Shown here: positions 9,357 to 20,184 of the stretch, in pieces
Position numbering within the stretch: position 1 is the stretch's first letter
How the letters are laid out: each line of letters starts with the position of its first letter
Source of the DNA: Parvimonas parva
GTDB taxonomy: Bacteria; Bacillota; Clostridia; Tissierellales; Peptoniphilaceae
Assembly (NCBI RefSeq): GCF_016552165.1
Contig: NZ_JACVDA010000011.1
Span: 1 to 64,000 of the forward strand
DNA length: 64,000 nt
Direction: 5' to 3'
The notes under the pieces: generated by a model
Database searches by the model: none
Seen by the model: only the letters and a program-made list of their open reading frames with translations
What the model was told of the DNA's origin: nothing
Translations under genes and position numbers: made by a program

Positions 9357-10541
9357 CTAAACCTCTTCCTTTTCAAAATCTTCTGCGGGATTTTTTATTG
9401 AATATCCCTTTTTTTCTAATCTAATTTCCACATATTCTTTTAATGTCGTATAAATTACAACAAAAATAGGTACTGAAAGTAAAAATCCTATAACTCCAAA
9501 TAAACTTCCTCCAAGCACGAGTGCAAAAATAACCCAAAACGAGCTTATTCCCAAACTTTTGCCTGAAACTCTTGGCGAAATTACATTTGCATCTATCATA
9601 GCAACAATAACGACAATAAATAAGAACCATAAAGCCATTTTAAAAGTTGCTGTGAAAAGTAAAACTATAAAAATCGGTATTGCTCCAAGATAGCAACCAA
9701 ACCATGGTATCAAATTTGTAAAACCAAGTATGAATGCAAACAAAAGAGCGTACTCAACTTTCATAAACAATAGAATTATGTAGAAAATAATCCCAACGAT
9801 TATAGCTCCAATTCCCTTTGCTAAAAGATAAGACTTCAAAGTGTAATCAAATCTTTTTACAATCTTAAAAGTTATTTTATTTGCCTTTTTAGGGAAAATT
9901 GCTATCATAAATTTTTTCAATAGTCTTGAAAAATTTTCCTTATCATATAGTAAATACATCGATATTATTATAGCTAAAATTATATTTAAAAACAAGGAGA
10001 TGACTCTAGTTGCAAAATTGGCAACCCAAGGAATCATATTAGCTAAAAACTTTGTTGAAAAATTTGTAAATTCATTTAGCTTTCCATTAATTACAACCCT
10101 AACCTCCGGACTTATTTCAATATTTTGTAAAATATTTTTTGCCTTTTCTACTCCGTCCTCAATAAAATATGGCGTTTGATTTACAAACATCTTTATATTT
10201 GAATAAAATTGTGGAATTATATATCTTAAAAGCAAAATTGCAAAAGTAAAAAATATAAAATAAGTTATAAGCATCGACATCATTCTGATATATTTATATT
10301 TTACTTTTTTAAAAAATTCAAAACTCAAAAAACAATTTTCAAAAAACTTTACAAAAAAGTTTAAGATATATGCGATTGAACCCCCTAATATAAAAGGAGT
10401 TAAAACATATCTGATATTTGTAGTATATGAAATTATAGATTTCATATTTAAAAATATGAAATAACAAAGTATTGAAATAGTAAATATTAAAACCCCGGTT
10501 ATAACATTAACTGTATTTTTCTTTTCCCAATCAAATCTCAT
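9357..10541 (-). CDS. AI-2E family transporter (PerM/YtvI-like)
   Basis: A 394-residue polytopic membrane protein with about eight transmembrane helices in the AI-2E arrangement: paired N-terminal helices, a soluble middle section (about residues 115-165), and a C-terminal block holding [18 protein letters not shown] and [28 protein letters not shown]. Members export autoinducer-2 or act as Na+/H+ exchangers; the function here is unassigned. It lies 9 nt after dnaI and 2 nt before serS. Confidence 0.85.
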   Translation of the reverse strand: MRFDWEKKNTVNVITGVLIFTISILCYFIFLNMKSIISYTTNIRYVLTPFILGGSIAYILNFFVKFFENCFLSFEFFKKVKYKYIRMMSMLITYFIFFTFAILLLRYIIPQFYSNIKMFVNQTPYFIEDGVEKAKNILQNIEISPEVRVVINGKLNEFTNFSTKFLANMIPWVANFATRVISLFLNIILAIIISMYLLYDKENFSRLLKKFMIAIFPKKANKITFKIVKRFDYTLKSYLLAKGIGAIIVGIIFYIILLFMKVEYALLFAFILGFTNLIPWFGCYLGAIPIFIVLLFTATFKMALWFLFIVVIVAMIDANVISPRVSGKSLGISSFWVIFALVLGGSLFGVIGFLLSVPIFVVIYTTLKEYVEIRLEKKGYSIKNPAEDFEKEEV

Positions 10542-10550
10542 AACTACCTC

Positions 10551-11531
10551 CTACAATTTTATATTTTTTCCAATTTTATCTCTCAAATCAAAAGGTGGAA
10601 AGACAAAAAACTTAAAATTCCCTCTTATTCTACTTGCAACTCTTGAATCATAATTTTCAGCCAAATCATATTCTCCAAAATTTGAAGTTATAACAGTATT
10701 CAATCCCTTTTCAACCCTATAATCTAAAAGAGAACTTAAAAAGCTATTATTGTTTTTACTTAAAATTTCATTTCCAAGGTCATCTAAAACTAAAAAATCA
10801 ACATTTCTTACAAAATCAATCCTATCTTGTAATTCTTTTTTATCCCTATAAAAACTGTAACTGTAATTTGCCATAAGTTCAAAAAATTCAGTTGCAGTTA
10901 TAAAACAGGCACGCTTTCCTTTATCAAGCATATAGTTTACCATTGCTGATGCGAAATATGTTTTTCCTGCACCACTTTTGCCATGAAAAAAAAGTCCGTA
11001 ATCTTTTGATTTTAAATTATCGCAGTAATCTTTAGCAAATGCTACAAGTTTTTCAACATAAATTCTCGAATCAACAAGTCTATTTCCAAGTTCAAAATTT
11101 CCTTCAAAAAGTGAAAAATCAAAATTAGAAAAGTTTTGTTCTCTCTTTTTGTTTGAAAAACCACTTTCTAAAACTCTGTCCTCAACTAAGTCCTTCATTA
11201 TACAAGCACAAACTTTTCCGTTTACATATCCTGTATCTCTACATTTTTCACAACAATAAAATTTGCTAAAATAGTCTTTCGAAAAGCCGTTTTTCAAAAG
11301 CAAGTCTGAAATGCTCTTTTCAATTTTTTCAAACTCTTTTCTATCAGAAGAACAATCAATGTTTGAAAGTGTAGCTTTCATAATTTTTGTAGCCAAACTA
11401 TTTTTTTTAGATATTAAATTTTCAATATTATCAATCGAAGAAAAAACTTTTTTTCTTCGATCTTCTTTAATCTTTTCTCTAATCAAAGGTCTTTTACTAA
11501 GACTTTTTAAAACTAAATCTTCTAAATTCAT
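10551..11531 (-). CDS. dnaI: helicase loader, DnaI/DnaC-type AAA+ ATPase
   Basis: A 326-residue AAA+ protein that would load the replicative helicase. A cysteine-rich zinc-type cluster (C93, C94, C97, C108, C110) separates the N-terminal helicase-binding part from the ATPase. The Walker A is GKSGAGKT (184-191) and the Walker B is FLVLDDLG (D250, D251), with the DnaC-like VASRIRGNF arginine region near the end. It lies two bases from the DnaD-like gene and two genes from dnaB, which supports the assignment. Confidence 0.88.
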   Translation of the reverse strand: MNLEDLVLKSLSKRPLIREKIKEDRRKKVFSSIDNIENLISKKNSLATKIMKATLSNIDCSSDRKEFEKIEKSISDLLLKNGFSKDYFSKFYCCEKCRDTGYVNGKVCACIMKDLVEDRVLESGFSNKKREQNFSNFDFSLFEGNFELGNRLVDSRIYVEKLVAFAKDYCDNLKSKDYGLFFHGKSGAGKTYFASAMVNYMLDKGKRACFITATEFFELMANYSYSFYRDKKELQDRIDFVRNVDFLVLDDLGNEILSKNNNSFLSSLLDYRVEKGLNTVITSNFGEYDLAENYDSRVASRIRGNFKFFVFPPFDLRDKIGKNIKL

Positions 11532-11533
11532 AA

Positions 11534-12289
11534 TTAATACCTATCAAACAATTCAGACATCGCAGAATTTTTGTCATTTTTAATCTTTTCTCTCTTCTCT
11601 TCTTCTGTTAAAATATCTTCTTTTTCAATATATTTTTTAGTATTTCTACTGTATCTCTTAATTTTATTCTTATCTTTGTTTTCAAGATGATTTTTTAAAT
11701 CTTCAATAGTAGAAATATTATTATCCCTCTTCCAAGCTCTTAAAATACCGATAATATAATCTGCCGACATACTTTTTCCAAGGCTTTTAGCATACTCATA
11801 AGCCTTATAAACTAAATCCATACTATGACCTGTTTCTTCGATATGCTCCATAATTTTAGTTATCTCATGAGGTTTTAAACTTAAGCCGGTAATCTCTTCA
11901 ATTTTTTTAAAATATTCCTTATTGTCTATCATAGGTTTTTCTTTTGGAATTTCTTCGCCGTCATCATAAACTCCCCCTGCATAGAGAGCAAAATTATTTA
12001 CAAATTCGATTCTTTCAACATTGCCATTATTATCCAAAGTGAAATCCAAAAGTTGATTGTTTTTCCAATATTTTAAAGCATTCATAACTTGAACATTCGA
12101 AAATCTCAACTCTTTTGCAATAAAATCTATCGACAATTCACTTTTATATGAGCCAAAAAGTCTTTTGTATAAAAACAAATAAACCTTAAGTGAAATCTCA
12201 TCTACGATTGGCAAATAATTATCCAAAAACATATTTTCAATAGGAGTTACTCCCGGTTGAATAATTGACTTTTTAAAACTTATTTCCAC
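11534..12289 (-). CDS. DnaD-domain primosomal protein
   Basis: A 251-residue protein with an N-terminal winged-helix-like region (about 20-90: ISLKVYLFLYKRLFGSYKSE and FIAKELRFSNVQVMNALKYW) and a DnaB_2/DnaD domain at about 125-195, including YEYAKSLGKSMSADYIIGIL. Firmicute DnaD and DnaB-type proteins remodel DNA and recruit DnaI during replication initiation and restart. The lysine-rich C-terminal tail is typical. Position between dnaB and dnaI fits that role. Confidence 0.85.
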   Translation of the reverse strand: MEISFKKSIIQPGVTPIENMFLDNYLPIVDEISLKVYLFLYKRLFGSYKSELSIDFIAKELRFSNVQVMNALKYWKNNQLLDFTLDNNGNVERIEFVNNFALYAGGVYDDGEEIPKEKPMIDNKEYFKKIEEITGLSLKPHEITKIMEHIEETGHSMDLVYKAYEYAKSLGKSMSADYIIGILRAWKRDNNISTIEDLKNHLENKDKNKIKRYSRNTKKYIEKEDILTEEEKREKIKNDKNSAMSELFDRY

Positions 12290-12291
12290 TC

Positions 12292-12885
12292 CTATCCCAC
12301 CTTTTCTAAAAATTTTAATCTATCTAATTTCATCGTAAAAATTTTTGAATAAATTATTCCGTTTTTTTCTTCAAAATATTCTTTACTTTCTTCATATCTC
12401 TTTAATTTTTGCATTTTTTGAACTTCGAAATCTCCTAAAAATTCACTTATCTTCTCAAAGCCAATTTTTTCATAGAGTTTTATCGCTCTTTGATTAAAAG
12501 CATTTACGTTTAACCAAATTGAATATTTGTCAAAATTTTCAAAGTAATATTCTAAAAACAATCTTAAAGCTTTAAAGCCATATCCTTTTGAGGAATACTT
12601 CGCATCTAAGCTAAGAGATAATTCAAAATTGCTGTTAAAAAAACTAACCCTACTAATCGACACATATCCAATTAAAATATCTTTCAAAAAAATTGCAAAA
12701 TAATTATTTTTCTTCGACTTTATCATCTTTTCCCAATTTTTTATTTCCGAGTCTGTCAAAAAACAAAGATTGTAGTCGGTCAGTAAAATATCTTCGTAGG
12801 GGGAAAAGTTTTTAAAACTTTTCAAATCACTCTTTTCAAATTTTTTAATCTTAATATCTTCATCTTCAATTAAAAAATTATCCAT
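12292..12885 (-). CDS. GNAT family N-acetyltransferase
   Basis: A GNAT protein of about 197 residues in RimJ/RimL style, with YSSKGYGFKALRLFLEYYFENF and NQRAIKLYEKIGFEKISEF marking the acetyl-CoA-binding half. I place the start at the ATG at 12885-12883, which has AAGGAG about 8 nt upstream. An upstream in-frame methionine at 12990 lies inside dnaB and has no ribosome binding site. With this start it overlaps the end of dnaB by 8 nt. Ribosomal-protein or small-molecule acetylation is possible; the substrate is unknown. Confidence 0.8.
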   Translation of the reverse strand: MDNFLIEDEDIKIKKFEKSDLKSFKNFSPYEDILLTDYNLCFLTDSEIKNWEKMIKSKKNNYFAIFLKDILIGYVSISRVSFFNSNFELSLSLDAKYSSKGYGFKALRLFLEYYFENFDKYSIWLNVNAFNQRAIKLYEKIGFEKISEFLGDFEVQKMQKLKRYEESKEYFEEKNGIIYSKIFTMKLDRLKFLEKVG

Positions 12886-14200
12886 TAAAAAGCTCCTTAT
12901 CCCTATCAGTTTGAATATCTCCAAACCTCGTGCATTCCTTGATAAAGTTAAGCTCAACACTTCCGGTTTCACCATTTCTGTGCTTTGCAATAATCAATTC
13001 AATTTGATTTTTTATTTCAGCCTCTTCATTTTGATAATCTTCTCTATAAAGTAAAATTACAACGTCAGCATCTTGTTCGATTGCCCCTGATTCTCTAAGG
13101 TCGCTAAGTTTCGGTTTTCTTCCACTCTTTTCGCTATCACGAGATAACTGACTTAGTGCTAAAATCGGAACGTCCAATTCCTTTGCTAATGCCTTTAAAT
13201 TTCTTGAAATTGTAGAAATTTCTTGTTGTCTATTTTCATTTCTTCCCTCGGAAGTCATAAGTTGTAAATAGTCTATCATAATAAAATCAAGACCACCATC
13301 TGCCTTAAGTCTTCTACATTTACTTCTAAGTTCAGTTATAGATATTCCTGCTGTATCGTCCATATAGATTGATTTAGTTGCTATAATGGAACTTGCCTCA
13401 AAAATATCGTCCCACTCATTTATATCACCGCTTATTAATTGTTTTAAATTCACAAGAGAAAGAGCACTTAACATTCTTTGTGCAAGTTGCGATTTACTCA
13501 TTTCCAAAGAAAATATCGCAACTTTATAATCGCTCTTAGCTGCATTTAAAGCAATATTAACAGCTAATGCAGTTTTCCCAACAGAAGGTCTTGCTGCAAG
13601 TAAGATTAAATCTTTTCTTTGCATACCAAGTAAAATTCTATCCAAATCCACAAAGCCGGTCGGTATTCCTGTTACGGAGCCTTTGTTTTCACTTCTCTCA
13701 GAAAGAATCTCTATAAGCTCTTTTAATGTATCCTTTATATGAGTAAGCCCTGTTCTATTTTCGTTTTGTGATAATTCAAAGACTTGACTTTCAATAGACT
13801 CCAAAACTTTATCGTAATCTTCATTTTTATATGCCTTATCTTTTACATTATCAAGAATAAAAAGTAAATTTCTAGTATCGGCTTTATCCTTTACGATTTT
13901 ACAATAACTTTCCATATTTGAAGAAAAAGCTACGGTATTCATAACTTCAACAACGCCTAGAACACCATTATTACTTTCTGTATCAAAACCCATTTGCTCC
14001 ATTTTGCTTGTTATCGTAAGTGGGTCAATATTTTTATTTTCTCTTGATAATTCTAAGATAGAGCTAAAAATATCCTTGTGCCAAGTAGAGTAGAAATCTT
14101 TTCTTTTTAACTTTTCAAAAGCGTATTCTCTCTTTGTTGGCTCAGTAATCATAATCGACAAGACGCACTTTTCAGCATCTAAGTCGTAAATATTATGCAT
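12878..14200 (-). CDS. dnaB: replicative DNA helicase
   Basis: A 440-residue hexameric helicase. The N-terminal DnaB domain (about 5-105) is followed by a linker and a RecA-like domain with Walker A RPSVGKT (204-210), Walker B FIMIDYLQLMT and the DnaB-specific LSQLSRDSEKSGRKPKLSDLRESGAIEQDAD stretch split over the last third. It lies 3 nt after rplI, the usual rplI-dnaB pairing in Firmicutes. Confidence 0.97.
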   Translation of the reverse strand: MHNIYDLDAEKCVLSIMITEPTKREYAFEKLKRKDFYSTWHKDIFSSILELSRENKNIDPLTITSKMEQMGFDTESNNGVLGVVEVMNTVAFSSNMESYCKIVKDKADTRNLLFILDNVKDKAYKNEDYDKVLESIESQVFELSQNENRTGLTHIKDTLKELIEILSERSENKGSVTGIPTGFVDLDRILLGMQRKDLILLAARPSVGKTALAVNIALNAAKSDYKVAIFSLEMSKSQLAQRMLSALSLVNLKQLISGDINEWDDIFEASSIIATKSIYMDDTAGISITELRSKCRRLKADGGLDFIMIDYLQLMTSEGRNENRQQEISTISRNLKALAKELDVPILALSQLSRDSEKSGRKPKLSDLRESGAIEQDADVVILLYREDYQNEEAEIKNQIELIIAKHRNGETGSVELNFIKECTRFGDIQTDRDKELFNG

Positions 14201-14203
14201 AAA

Positions 14204-14650
14204 TTACTCCTTTTCAACAGAAACCTTAACAGTTGCAACTATTTCCGGATAAACTCTAACCGGAACTGTTATAGAGCAAAGTGATTTTATATTTTCCTTT
14301 AATTCAATCTTTCTCTTATCTATTTCAATTTTATGTTGTTTTTTCAAAGCATCACTAATGTCTTGAGAAGTTATTGAACCAAAAAGTTTATCTCCATTTC
14401 CTGTTTTAGTTTTTATAACTACTTCTAATTTTTCTAAAACTTCCTTTAATTCTTTTGCATTTTTTATATTTTCAGCCTCAATTCTTTTTAATTCAGCTTG
14501 TTCTTCTTCCCAAATTGCTAAATTTTCTTTAGTTGCCTCTTTAGCCAATCCATTAGGAATTAAAAAATTTCTGGCATAACCTGTCTTTGCATTAACAAGT
14601 TCTCCTGCCTTTCCAAAACTCTTTACGTCTTTAATTAAAATTACTTTCAT
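14204..14650 (-). CDS. rplI: 50S ribosomal protein L9
   Basis: A 148-residue protein matching L9 throughout: the N-terminal rRNA-binding domain ([30 protein letters not shown]), the long connecting helix and the C-terminal domain ([12 protein letters not shown]-like segment near residues 87-97). It overlaps gdpP by 20 nt and precedes dnaB, as in Bacillus. Confidence 0.97.
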   Translation of the reverse strand: MKVILIKDVKSFGKAGELVNAKTGYARNFLIPNGLAKEATKENLAIWEEEQAELKRIEAENIKNAKELKEVLEKLEVVIKTKTGNGDKLFGSITSQDISDALKKQHKIEIDKRKIELKENIKSLCSITVPVRVYPEIVATVKVSVEKE

Positions 14651-16628
14651 CTATATTTTCCTCCATTAAATATTCATCAATCGCTCTCTTTAATTTCTCT
14701 ATTGCCTCTTCCATCGAACAATTAAGTCTTGCTCCGGCAGAAGTATAATGACCTCCACCACCAAGTTTTTCTAAAATTAATTGAACGGAAATTTTTCCAA
14801 GACTTCTTCCACTGATATGAATTTGTCCTGAAACGATAGTTAAAACAAAACTACATTCTATATCCAAAACGCCAAGCAAATCGTCAGCAGATTGTGCTGC
14901 GATTAACATCGACTCTTCAAGTTCTTCAGGGAAAACTCCAATACAAATATAATTTCTGTATGAAATTGCATTTGACAATACATTTGATTTTAATTTTATC
15001 GTATTGAAATTATCTTTGAAAAGGTGTTTTACTGCTATACTATCTGCTCCAAAACGCTTTAAGTAAGATGCCATTTCAAAAGTTCTTACACCGGTTTGGT
15101 AGTAGAAATTTTTTGTATCGACAACAATCCCTGCAAGTAGAGCCTCTGCAACTAATTTATTTACATCGACTTTTTCAAACATATAATAAATTATTTCCGT
15201 TACAAGCTCGCAGGCAGATGACGCATAAGGTTCAAGATAAGTAAGCATTGGGTTTTCAACAAAATCTTTTCCCATTCTATGGTGGTCGATAACCACTATT
15301 TTAGAAGTTACGTCTAAAAGATATGGTGCCTCTGTCGATAATTTTCTTGAATTGTCAACAAGAATAACCAAACTTGTATCTTTACAAATATCATAAGCCT
15401 TTTCTGGAGAAATCATCATATTGATATAAGACGGCTCTCCAACTCTAATTCTATCATAAACATTTTTAATTGTAACGGGAACATCTTCCAATACCATATA
15501 GCAATCTTTTTTCAATTCCTTACAAATCGCCATAACTCCAAGACCTGCACCAAAACAATCCATATCCGGATTCTTATGTCCCATTACAAAAACTTCTGAA
15601 GATTCTTTAATCATCTTTTCAAGTGCTTGTGAAATAACTCTTGCCTTAACCTTATTTCTTTCAACACCTTTGCTATTTTTACCACCGTAAAATTCTAATT
15701 CTTCTCCATTTTTGAAAACCACTTGAGCGCCACCACGACCTAAAGCCATATCAAGCGCAGTTTGTGATTCTTTATATCTTTCAAAAGGATTTTTTCCTCC
15801 AATACCGACACCAACGCTTAAAGTCGGCTTGATATTTCCGGATATTTTTATTGCCTTTAATTTATCAAATATACTGAATTTATCATCTTTAACTTTTTGC
15901 AAAATAAAATTATTTAGTATTACAATATATTTTCCTGAATCATATTTCCTAACAATCGCACCGAAACTTGAAAAATAATTTATAATCATTTTGTCCATTT
16001 CAGCAACTAACAATGTTCTAAAGTCCTCGCTAGCATTACTTCTAACGTCCTCATAATTGTCAATATATATAAGAGCAGAGCTCAAAGTTTCATCATCATA
16101 TTTCTTTTTTAAGTTTGAAAATTCCAAATTATCCAAAAGATATATAACTACATTAACATCGCCATTATCTTCATCTTTTACAACATTATAATAAACTATA
16201 TAATCAAACTTTTCAGTTTTCCAAGCTACACTTCCCGATTTTTTTTCTAAAACTTTTAAAATATCAAAGCTCGAAATTTTGGCGTTAATATCTATCCCAA
16301 CAATGTCTTGCCCTGCAAAAAGTTGTGAAAACTTTGGACTATACCATTTAACACGACCCTTGTTATTAAGCACAGCAATAGGAAATGGCATCTTATATAC
16401 AACTTCACTTGCAATATTATTTAAAGAATCTCTATGTTTTTTTACGTCTTCTTCATATTCACTATTTTTATTCTTTATATAATACAAAATTAGAATAAAA
16501 GAAATGAATGTTAATAGAAACGATAAAATACCAAATATAAATTGAAAATAAAGCAAAAATGCTGAAATTACAATCATAAACAAAAACAAAACATAAAAAT
16601 CTGATAATTTAATTAATTTCTTTTCCAT
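14631..16628 (-). CDS. gdpP: cyclic-di-AMP phosphodiesterase GdpP (YybT)
   Basis: A 665-residue membrane-bound phosphodiesterase that lowers the second messenger c-di-AMP. Two N-terminal transmembrane helices (about 10-50) precede a PAS domain (about 60-155), a degenerate GGDEF domain (about 170-305) and a DHH/DHHA1 module. The DHH motifs are visible as [21 protein letters not shown] and IDHHRMG, and DHHA1 as [11 protein letters not shown]. It overlaps both neighbours (yybS by 16 nt, rplI by 20 nt). In Firmicutes c-di-AMP controls potassium and turgor. Confidence 0.95.
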   Translation of the reverse strand: MEKKLIKLSDFYVLFLFMIVISAFLLYFQFIFGILSFLLTFISFILILYYIKNKNSEYEEDVKKHRDSLNNIASEVVYKMPFPIAVLNNKGRVKWYSPKFSQLFAGQDIVGIDINAKISSFDILKVLEKKSGSVAWKTEKFDYIVYYNVVKDEDNGDVNVVIYLLDNLEFSNLKKKYDDETLSSALIYIDNYEDVRSNASEDFRTLLVAEMDKMIINYFSSFGAIVRKYDSGKYIVILNNFILQKVKDDKFSIFDKLKAIKISGNIKPTLSVGVGIGGKNPFERYKESQTALDMALGRGGAQVVFKNGEELEFYGGKNSKGVERNKVKARVISQALEKMIKESSEVFVMGHKNPDMDCFGAGLGVMAICKELKKDCYMVLEDVPVTIKNVYDRIRVGEPSYINMMISPEKAYDICKDTSLVILVDNSRKLSTEAPYLLDVTSKIVVIDHHRMGKDFVENPMLTYLEPYASSACELVTEIIYYMFEKVDVNKLVAEALLAGIVVDTKNFYYQTGVRTFEMASYLKRFGADSIAVKHLFKDNFNTIKLKSNVLSNAISYRNYICIGVFPEELEESMLIAAQSADDLLGVLDIECSFVLTIVSGQIHISGRSLGKISVQLILEKLGGGGHYTSAGARLNCSMEEAIEKLKRAIDEYLMEENIDESNFN

Positions 16629-17470
16629 CTCGACCCTCTCATAACAGAACTATAAATTCCTAAAACAAAATAAATCAGATAAATGATTATAAAAAATATC
16701 GACACTATACTGATAATATTTGCAACTATTTTGCCTAAATGTTTCTTTAAAAATACATTAAATTTGGCAAAACCTTGAACTAACATAATCTCTATAAAAA
16801 TTAAAATCAAATTGTAACAAATTAGAGAAATCTTATAAAAATTCTCCCCTTTGTTTCCACTTGAAATAACCATCAAAAAAATAGTAATAACACTAAAAAC
16901 AAGAAATTTAAAATCAAATGGTAAAATTATATCATCAGAATTTCTGTTGAATCCGTAAATTCTTTTAGTCAAGAAAGTGTAACCTAAAGTACAAAAAGCA
17001 TAACTCAATCCAAAAGAAATAGCTGGATAAACATTTAACATTTGACTAACAAGCTCTTTTGCATCTTTTATATTTAAAACTTCCTTATATCCCTCAAAAC
17101 CATTCAAAACCTCATTCATCGTATTCAAAAGAGTTTCATAAAAATTTACATTAAGTTTAATAATTAAGAAATCACTAACAAGTAAAACAGTCATAACAAA
17201 TGCACTACCAAGTAAAACCTTATATCCATCTTTTGAATTGTCCATTCCCTTTATGATTACAAATGAAATCAAAACAGGAATAAGCGAAGTGAAATTTCCT
17301 AAAATAACAAGAGAGACTGCGACAAATAAACCAGATGAAATAAAATACGTTTTTAAATCTGATTTCTTATACAAAATCACCATTGGAACAAAACTCAACA
17401 TATTAAGCATTGGAAACAAAACCATTGCCATACTTAAAAAATAGTATAAAAATATTTTTCTATCCTTCAT
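16613..17470 (-). CDS. DUF2232 membrane protein (YybS-like)
   Basis: A 285-residue integral membrane protein with about eight helices and no soluble domain, in the YybS/DUF2232 position immediately upstream of gdpP-rplI-dnaB. It contains YPAISFGLSYAFCTLGYTFL and a hydrophobic C-terminal half. Function is unknown; the synteny with gdpP is the strongest support. It is the first gene of the operon. Confidence 0.8.
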   Translation of the reverse strand: MKDRKIFLYYFLSMAMVLFPMLNMLSFVPMVILYKKSDLKTYFISSGLFVAVSLVILGNFTSLIPVLISFVIIKGMDNSKDGYKVLLGSAFVMTVLLVSDFLIIKLNVNFYETLLNTMNEVLNGFEGYKEVLNIKDAKELVSQMLNVYPAISFGLSYAFCTLGYTFLTKRIYGFNRNSDDIILPFDFKFLVFSVITIFLMVISSGNKGENFYKISLICYNLILIFIEIMLVQGFAKFNVFLKKHLGKIVANIISIVSIFFIIIYLIYFVLGIYSSVMRGSRWKRN

Positions 17471-17593
17471 TTCTTACCTCTATATCAAAAAGATTACTTA
17501 CAAAAGTAAACTCCTATCCAGTTTTTTATTAATAGCTTAATTATATCACATTTTAAATTATAAATAAATGTATTCAACCATTAATTTAGGCAA

Positions 17594-17626
17594 GAAAAAA
17601 AACAGTAAAATTTGATTTACTGTTTA
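17594..17626 (-). terminator. terminator of the chelate-uptake operon
   Basis: A 10-bp inverted repeat (17600-17609 and 17616-17625) with a 6-nt loop and an A run to the left, giving a T run on the minus strand. It lies about 90 nt past the cupin stop. Confidence 0.8.
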
Positions 17627-17716
17627 AAAATATGTTTTATTACAATTTCAATCTCACAAAAATATAATAATCTTCGATAGTATCAGATTTATGATTGAAA
17701 AATCATTCAATCTTTT

Positions 17717-18364
17717 TTATTTATCTATAGATAAGATTAACATCATCTTAAATTTTGTAATTGCAGTTACGTTGTGGATTACATTTTCCGGAAATACTAT
17801 TTGTTCTCCTGATTCAATCTCAACTTCTTTATCTCCAACAAGAAGCTTTGCCTTGCCCTCAAGTGCTACGACAAGAGCATCTCCGGGAGCTTTGTGTGGT
17901 TTTAGGCCCTCACCTGCATCAAAAGCTAGTAGAACAACCTTAAACTTGTCTTTTGATACAAGGTCAATGTTTGCGATTCCTCCATCCACATAATCTAAAT
18001 AGTCAACTAGTTTAATTTTTTTCCCTTTGTCAATGTTTTTCATTTCTTCCTCCTCTAAGTTAATTGCGATTTCTAAAAATATACTTTTTTCCCTTGTCTC
18101 TATGTCAAAAAGTTTATTTTTTTCAAAAAGTATTAGTTCATTATTTATAAGTCTTTCATTATTAAATTTAAGCTCGCCTTTTAAAACAAAATATAATCTT
18201 TCTTCAGCATAAAATTCAGGGGAAATACTGGTGTTTTGATCAAGACTCATAAGTAAGATGTGAAGATTATATAAATCTACAAGTTTCTTGCTTATAGTTT
18301 GATTGTCTTTTATGGGTATGACCTCTTCTAGTGTCAATATTTTTCCCTTACTGATGTTTTTCAT
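17717..18364 (-). CDS. two-cupin-domain protein linked to a metal-chelate ABC transporter
   Basis: A protein of about 215 residues made of two beta-barrel cupin halves. The first has YAEERLYFVLKGELKFN. The second has GLKPHKAPGDALVVALEGKA and FPENVIHNV. The second half keeps two candidate histidine ligands but has D in place of the usual glutamate, so metal binding is uncertain. I use the ATG at 18364, which has AGGTG upstream; an in-frame GTG nine bases earlier would overlap the ABC ATPase gene. It is the last gene of a five-gene operon with a methyltransferase and FecBCD-type transporter, suggesting a role in handling the imported ligand. Confidence 0.7.
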   Translation of the reverse strand: MKNISKGKILTLEEVIPIKDNQTISKKLVDLYNLHILLMSLDQNTSISPEFYAEERLYFVLKGELKFNNERLINNELILFEKNKLFDIETREKSIFLEIAINLEEEEMKNIDKGKKIKLVDYLDYVDGGIANIDLVSKDKFKVVLLAFDAGEGLKPHKAPGDALVVALEGKAKLLVGDKEVEIESGEQIVFPENVIHNVTAITKFKMMLILSIDK

Positions 18365-18365
18365 T

Positions 18366-19169
18366 TTAATCACCTACTATGCTAATGGGTATTACAGTAT
18401 TATATTCTTTCTTATCTTTTTTTATTTTTTCAAGTATAACCTCTACGCTAAATGCTTCTTTCATATTTCCCTTACAGATAATATCGGATATTTTGCCTAT
18501 TTTATGTCTGCCATTGTGCATTAACATCAAACATTTATCTGCTACTTCAAGAGCGTGGGTCGGGTAATGAGTATTTATAATAACACTGATATTGTCTATT
18601 TTGGATAGTTTTTTGATTAATGAAATTATTTTTAGCTGATTTTTAAAATCAAGCCCACTTTCCGGCTCATCTAATATGATTAATCTCGGATCTGAAATTA
18701 AGGCTCTGGCTATGAGAACCATCTGGAGTTCTCCTCCACTCATCACTGAACATGACTTATCTTTAAGATTTTCTATAGCTAAGCTTTTCATAAGATTTTC
18801 TGCCTTTTCATATTCTCTTGCACCCGGTTTTGCAAATGGTCCAATCTTGCTGGAAAGCCCTAACACTACCATATCTATTCCGGAATATTCAAAAGAAAAT
18901 GACCTTTTTTGTGGAACATATGATATCTTAGACCATAATTCCCTTCTACTATAACTTGAAACATCCTTTTCATCGATAAAACTACTGCCTAATTTCCATT
19001 TTTCAAAATCACATATACATCTTATAAGACTTGTTTTGCCAACTCCATTAGGCCCCAGAATAGATAAAACTTCACCTTGTTCAAGGACGAATGACAAATC
19101 TTTAAATAATATTTGATTTTCGTAAAAATAAAATCCTGCATCTTTTAATTCTAACTTAATTGAAACCAC
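18366..19169 (-). CDS. FecE/BtuD-type ABC transporter ATP-binding protein
   Basis: A 267-residue ABC ATPase with Walker A GPNGVGKT (39-46), signature MSGGELQ, Walker B LIILDEPESGL and a switch histidine in IINTHYPTHAL. It overlaps the upstream permease gene by 14 nt and appears to start with GTG after a GGGGGT ribosome binding site. It powers import through the partner FecCD-type permease. The family serves iron chelates, haem and cobalamin. Confidence 0.9.
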   Translation of the reverse strand: MVSIKLELKDAGFYFYENQILFKDLSFVLEQGEVLSILGPNGVGKTSLIRCICDFEKWKLGSSFIDEKDVSSYSRRELWSKISYVPQKRSFSFEYSGIDMVVLGLSSKIGPFAKPGAREYEKAENLMKSLAIENLKDKSCSVMSGGELQMVLIARALISDPRLIILDEPESGLDFKNQLKIISLIKKLSKIDNISVIINTHYPTHALEVADKCLMLMHNGRHKIGKISDIICKGNMKEAFSVEVILEKIKKDKKEYNTVIPISIVGD

Positions 19170-20184
19170 CCCCAGTTTTTCTAATTAAACTTATAAAAAT
19201 CGGAGCTCCAATTATTGCTGTAAGAACTGATATAGGTAATTCTATTACAGAAACGGTCCTTGATAAGGCTTCTATTAGTACCATAAGACTTGCTCCTAAA
19301 GATAAACTAATAGGTAGGGTATGAGTGTTGTTTGCTCCCACCATCATCCTTGCCATATGAGGAATTATTAAACCAACCCATCCGACTTGACCACACATTG
19401 ATATAGATGAGGCTGTAATTAGTGTTGATGCAAATATGAAAATAAGTCTGGTTTTTTTAACATTAACTCCTAAACTTTTTGCTTCATCTTCTGATAAACT
19501 CATAATATTTAGCTTAAATATCAAAAGTCTTATTAAAATTATCCCAAAAATTATTAGGGGTGCTGAAAGTATCAAGTTTTTATAAGATGATCTTGCAAAA
19601 GAGCCCATAAGCCAATAACTGATGGCTGGCAACTTGTCTGTCGGGTCTGCCGTATATTTTAATAAGGATGCTAAGGCATTTGACAATGACGAAACGACAA
19701 GACCTGCTAAAATAAGCATTATTGTCGATGACTTAGTCCTAGTCTTTCCTATATATAGGGTTAATACAACTCCAATTAATCCAAAAACTAAAGCTAAGGC
19801 TTGAATGGATAGGTTTGAAAATGATAGGAGTATGCCGATTACGGCTCCAAGACTTGCAGCTGAACTTACGCCTAAAATGTCCGGAGTTGCCAAGGGGTTT
19901 GAAAAAACCCCTTGAAAAGAAAGACCGGCTGCGGAAAGACCTGCTCCTACTACTAAACCTGTAATAATTCTTGGTAATCTTACATTTATTATTACTGATT
20001 CGAGCATGGGATCAAATTCTCTCCCACCTAGATAAGCGTTAAAAAATTTTATAATTTGTCCAATGCTTAAAGGCATTCTCCCAATAGCAAGTGCAAAAAT
20101 GCTAATTAATATGGGTAAACTTATGAGAATTATATGTGCGCTTGCTTTTATTTTTTTATCCTTAATAAAGATTTTTTTAATCAT
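19156..20184 (-). CDS. FecCD-family permease of an iron-chelate/cobalamin-type importer
   Basis: A 342-residue permease with about ten helices. Family landmarks are RLPRIITGLVVGAGLSAAGLSFQGVFSNPLATPDILGVSSAA near residues 67-105 and GFIGLIIPH-like GWVGLIIPHMARM near 265-277, the coupling-helix region. Normal length. It overlaps the binding-protein gene by 4 nt and the ATPase gene by 14 nt. Confidence 0.92.
   Translation of the reverse strand: MIKKIFIKDKKIKASAHIILISLPILISIFALAIGRMPLSIGQIIKFFNAYLGGREFDPMLESVIINVRLPRIITGLVVGAGLSAAGLSFQGVFSNPLATPDILGVSSAASLGAVIGILLSFSNLSIQALALVFGLIGVVLTLYIGKTRTKSSTIMLILAGLVVSSLSNALASLLKYTADPTDKLPAISYWLMGSFARSSYKNLILSAPLIIFGIILIRLLIFKLNIMSLSEDEAKSLGVNVKKTRLIFIFASTLITASSISMCGQVGWVGLIIPHMARMMVGANNTHTLPISLSLGASLMVLIEALSRTVSVIELPISVLTAIIGAPIFISLIRKTGGGFN

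Noticed and set aside
9300-9420. T-box leader for serS
   Set aside because: serS starts 2 nt after the preceding gene; there is no room for a leader and no T-box core sequence.
12886-12990. Longer start for the GNAT gene next to dnaB
   Set aside because: The extra 35 codons lie inside dnaB in another frame and lack a ribosome binding site; the ATG at 12885 has AAGGAG.
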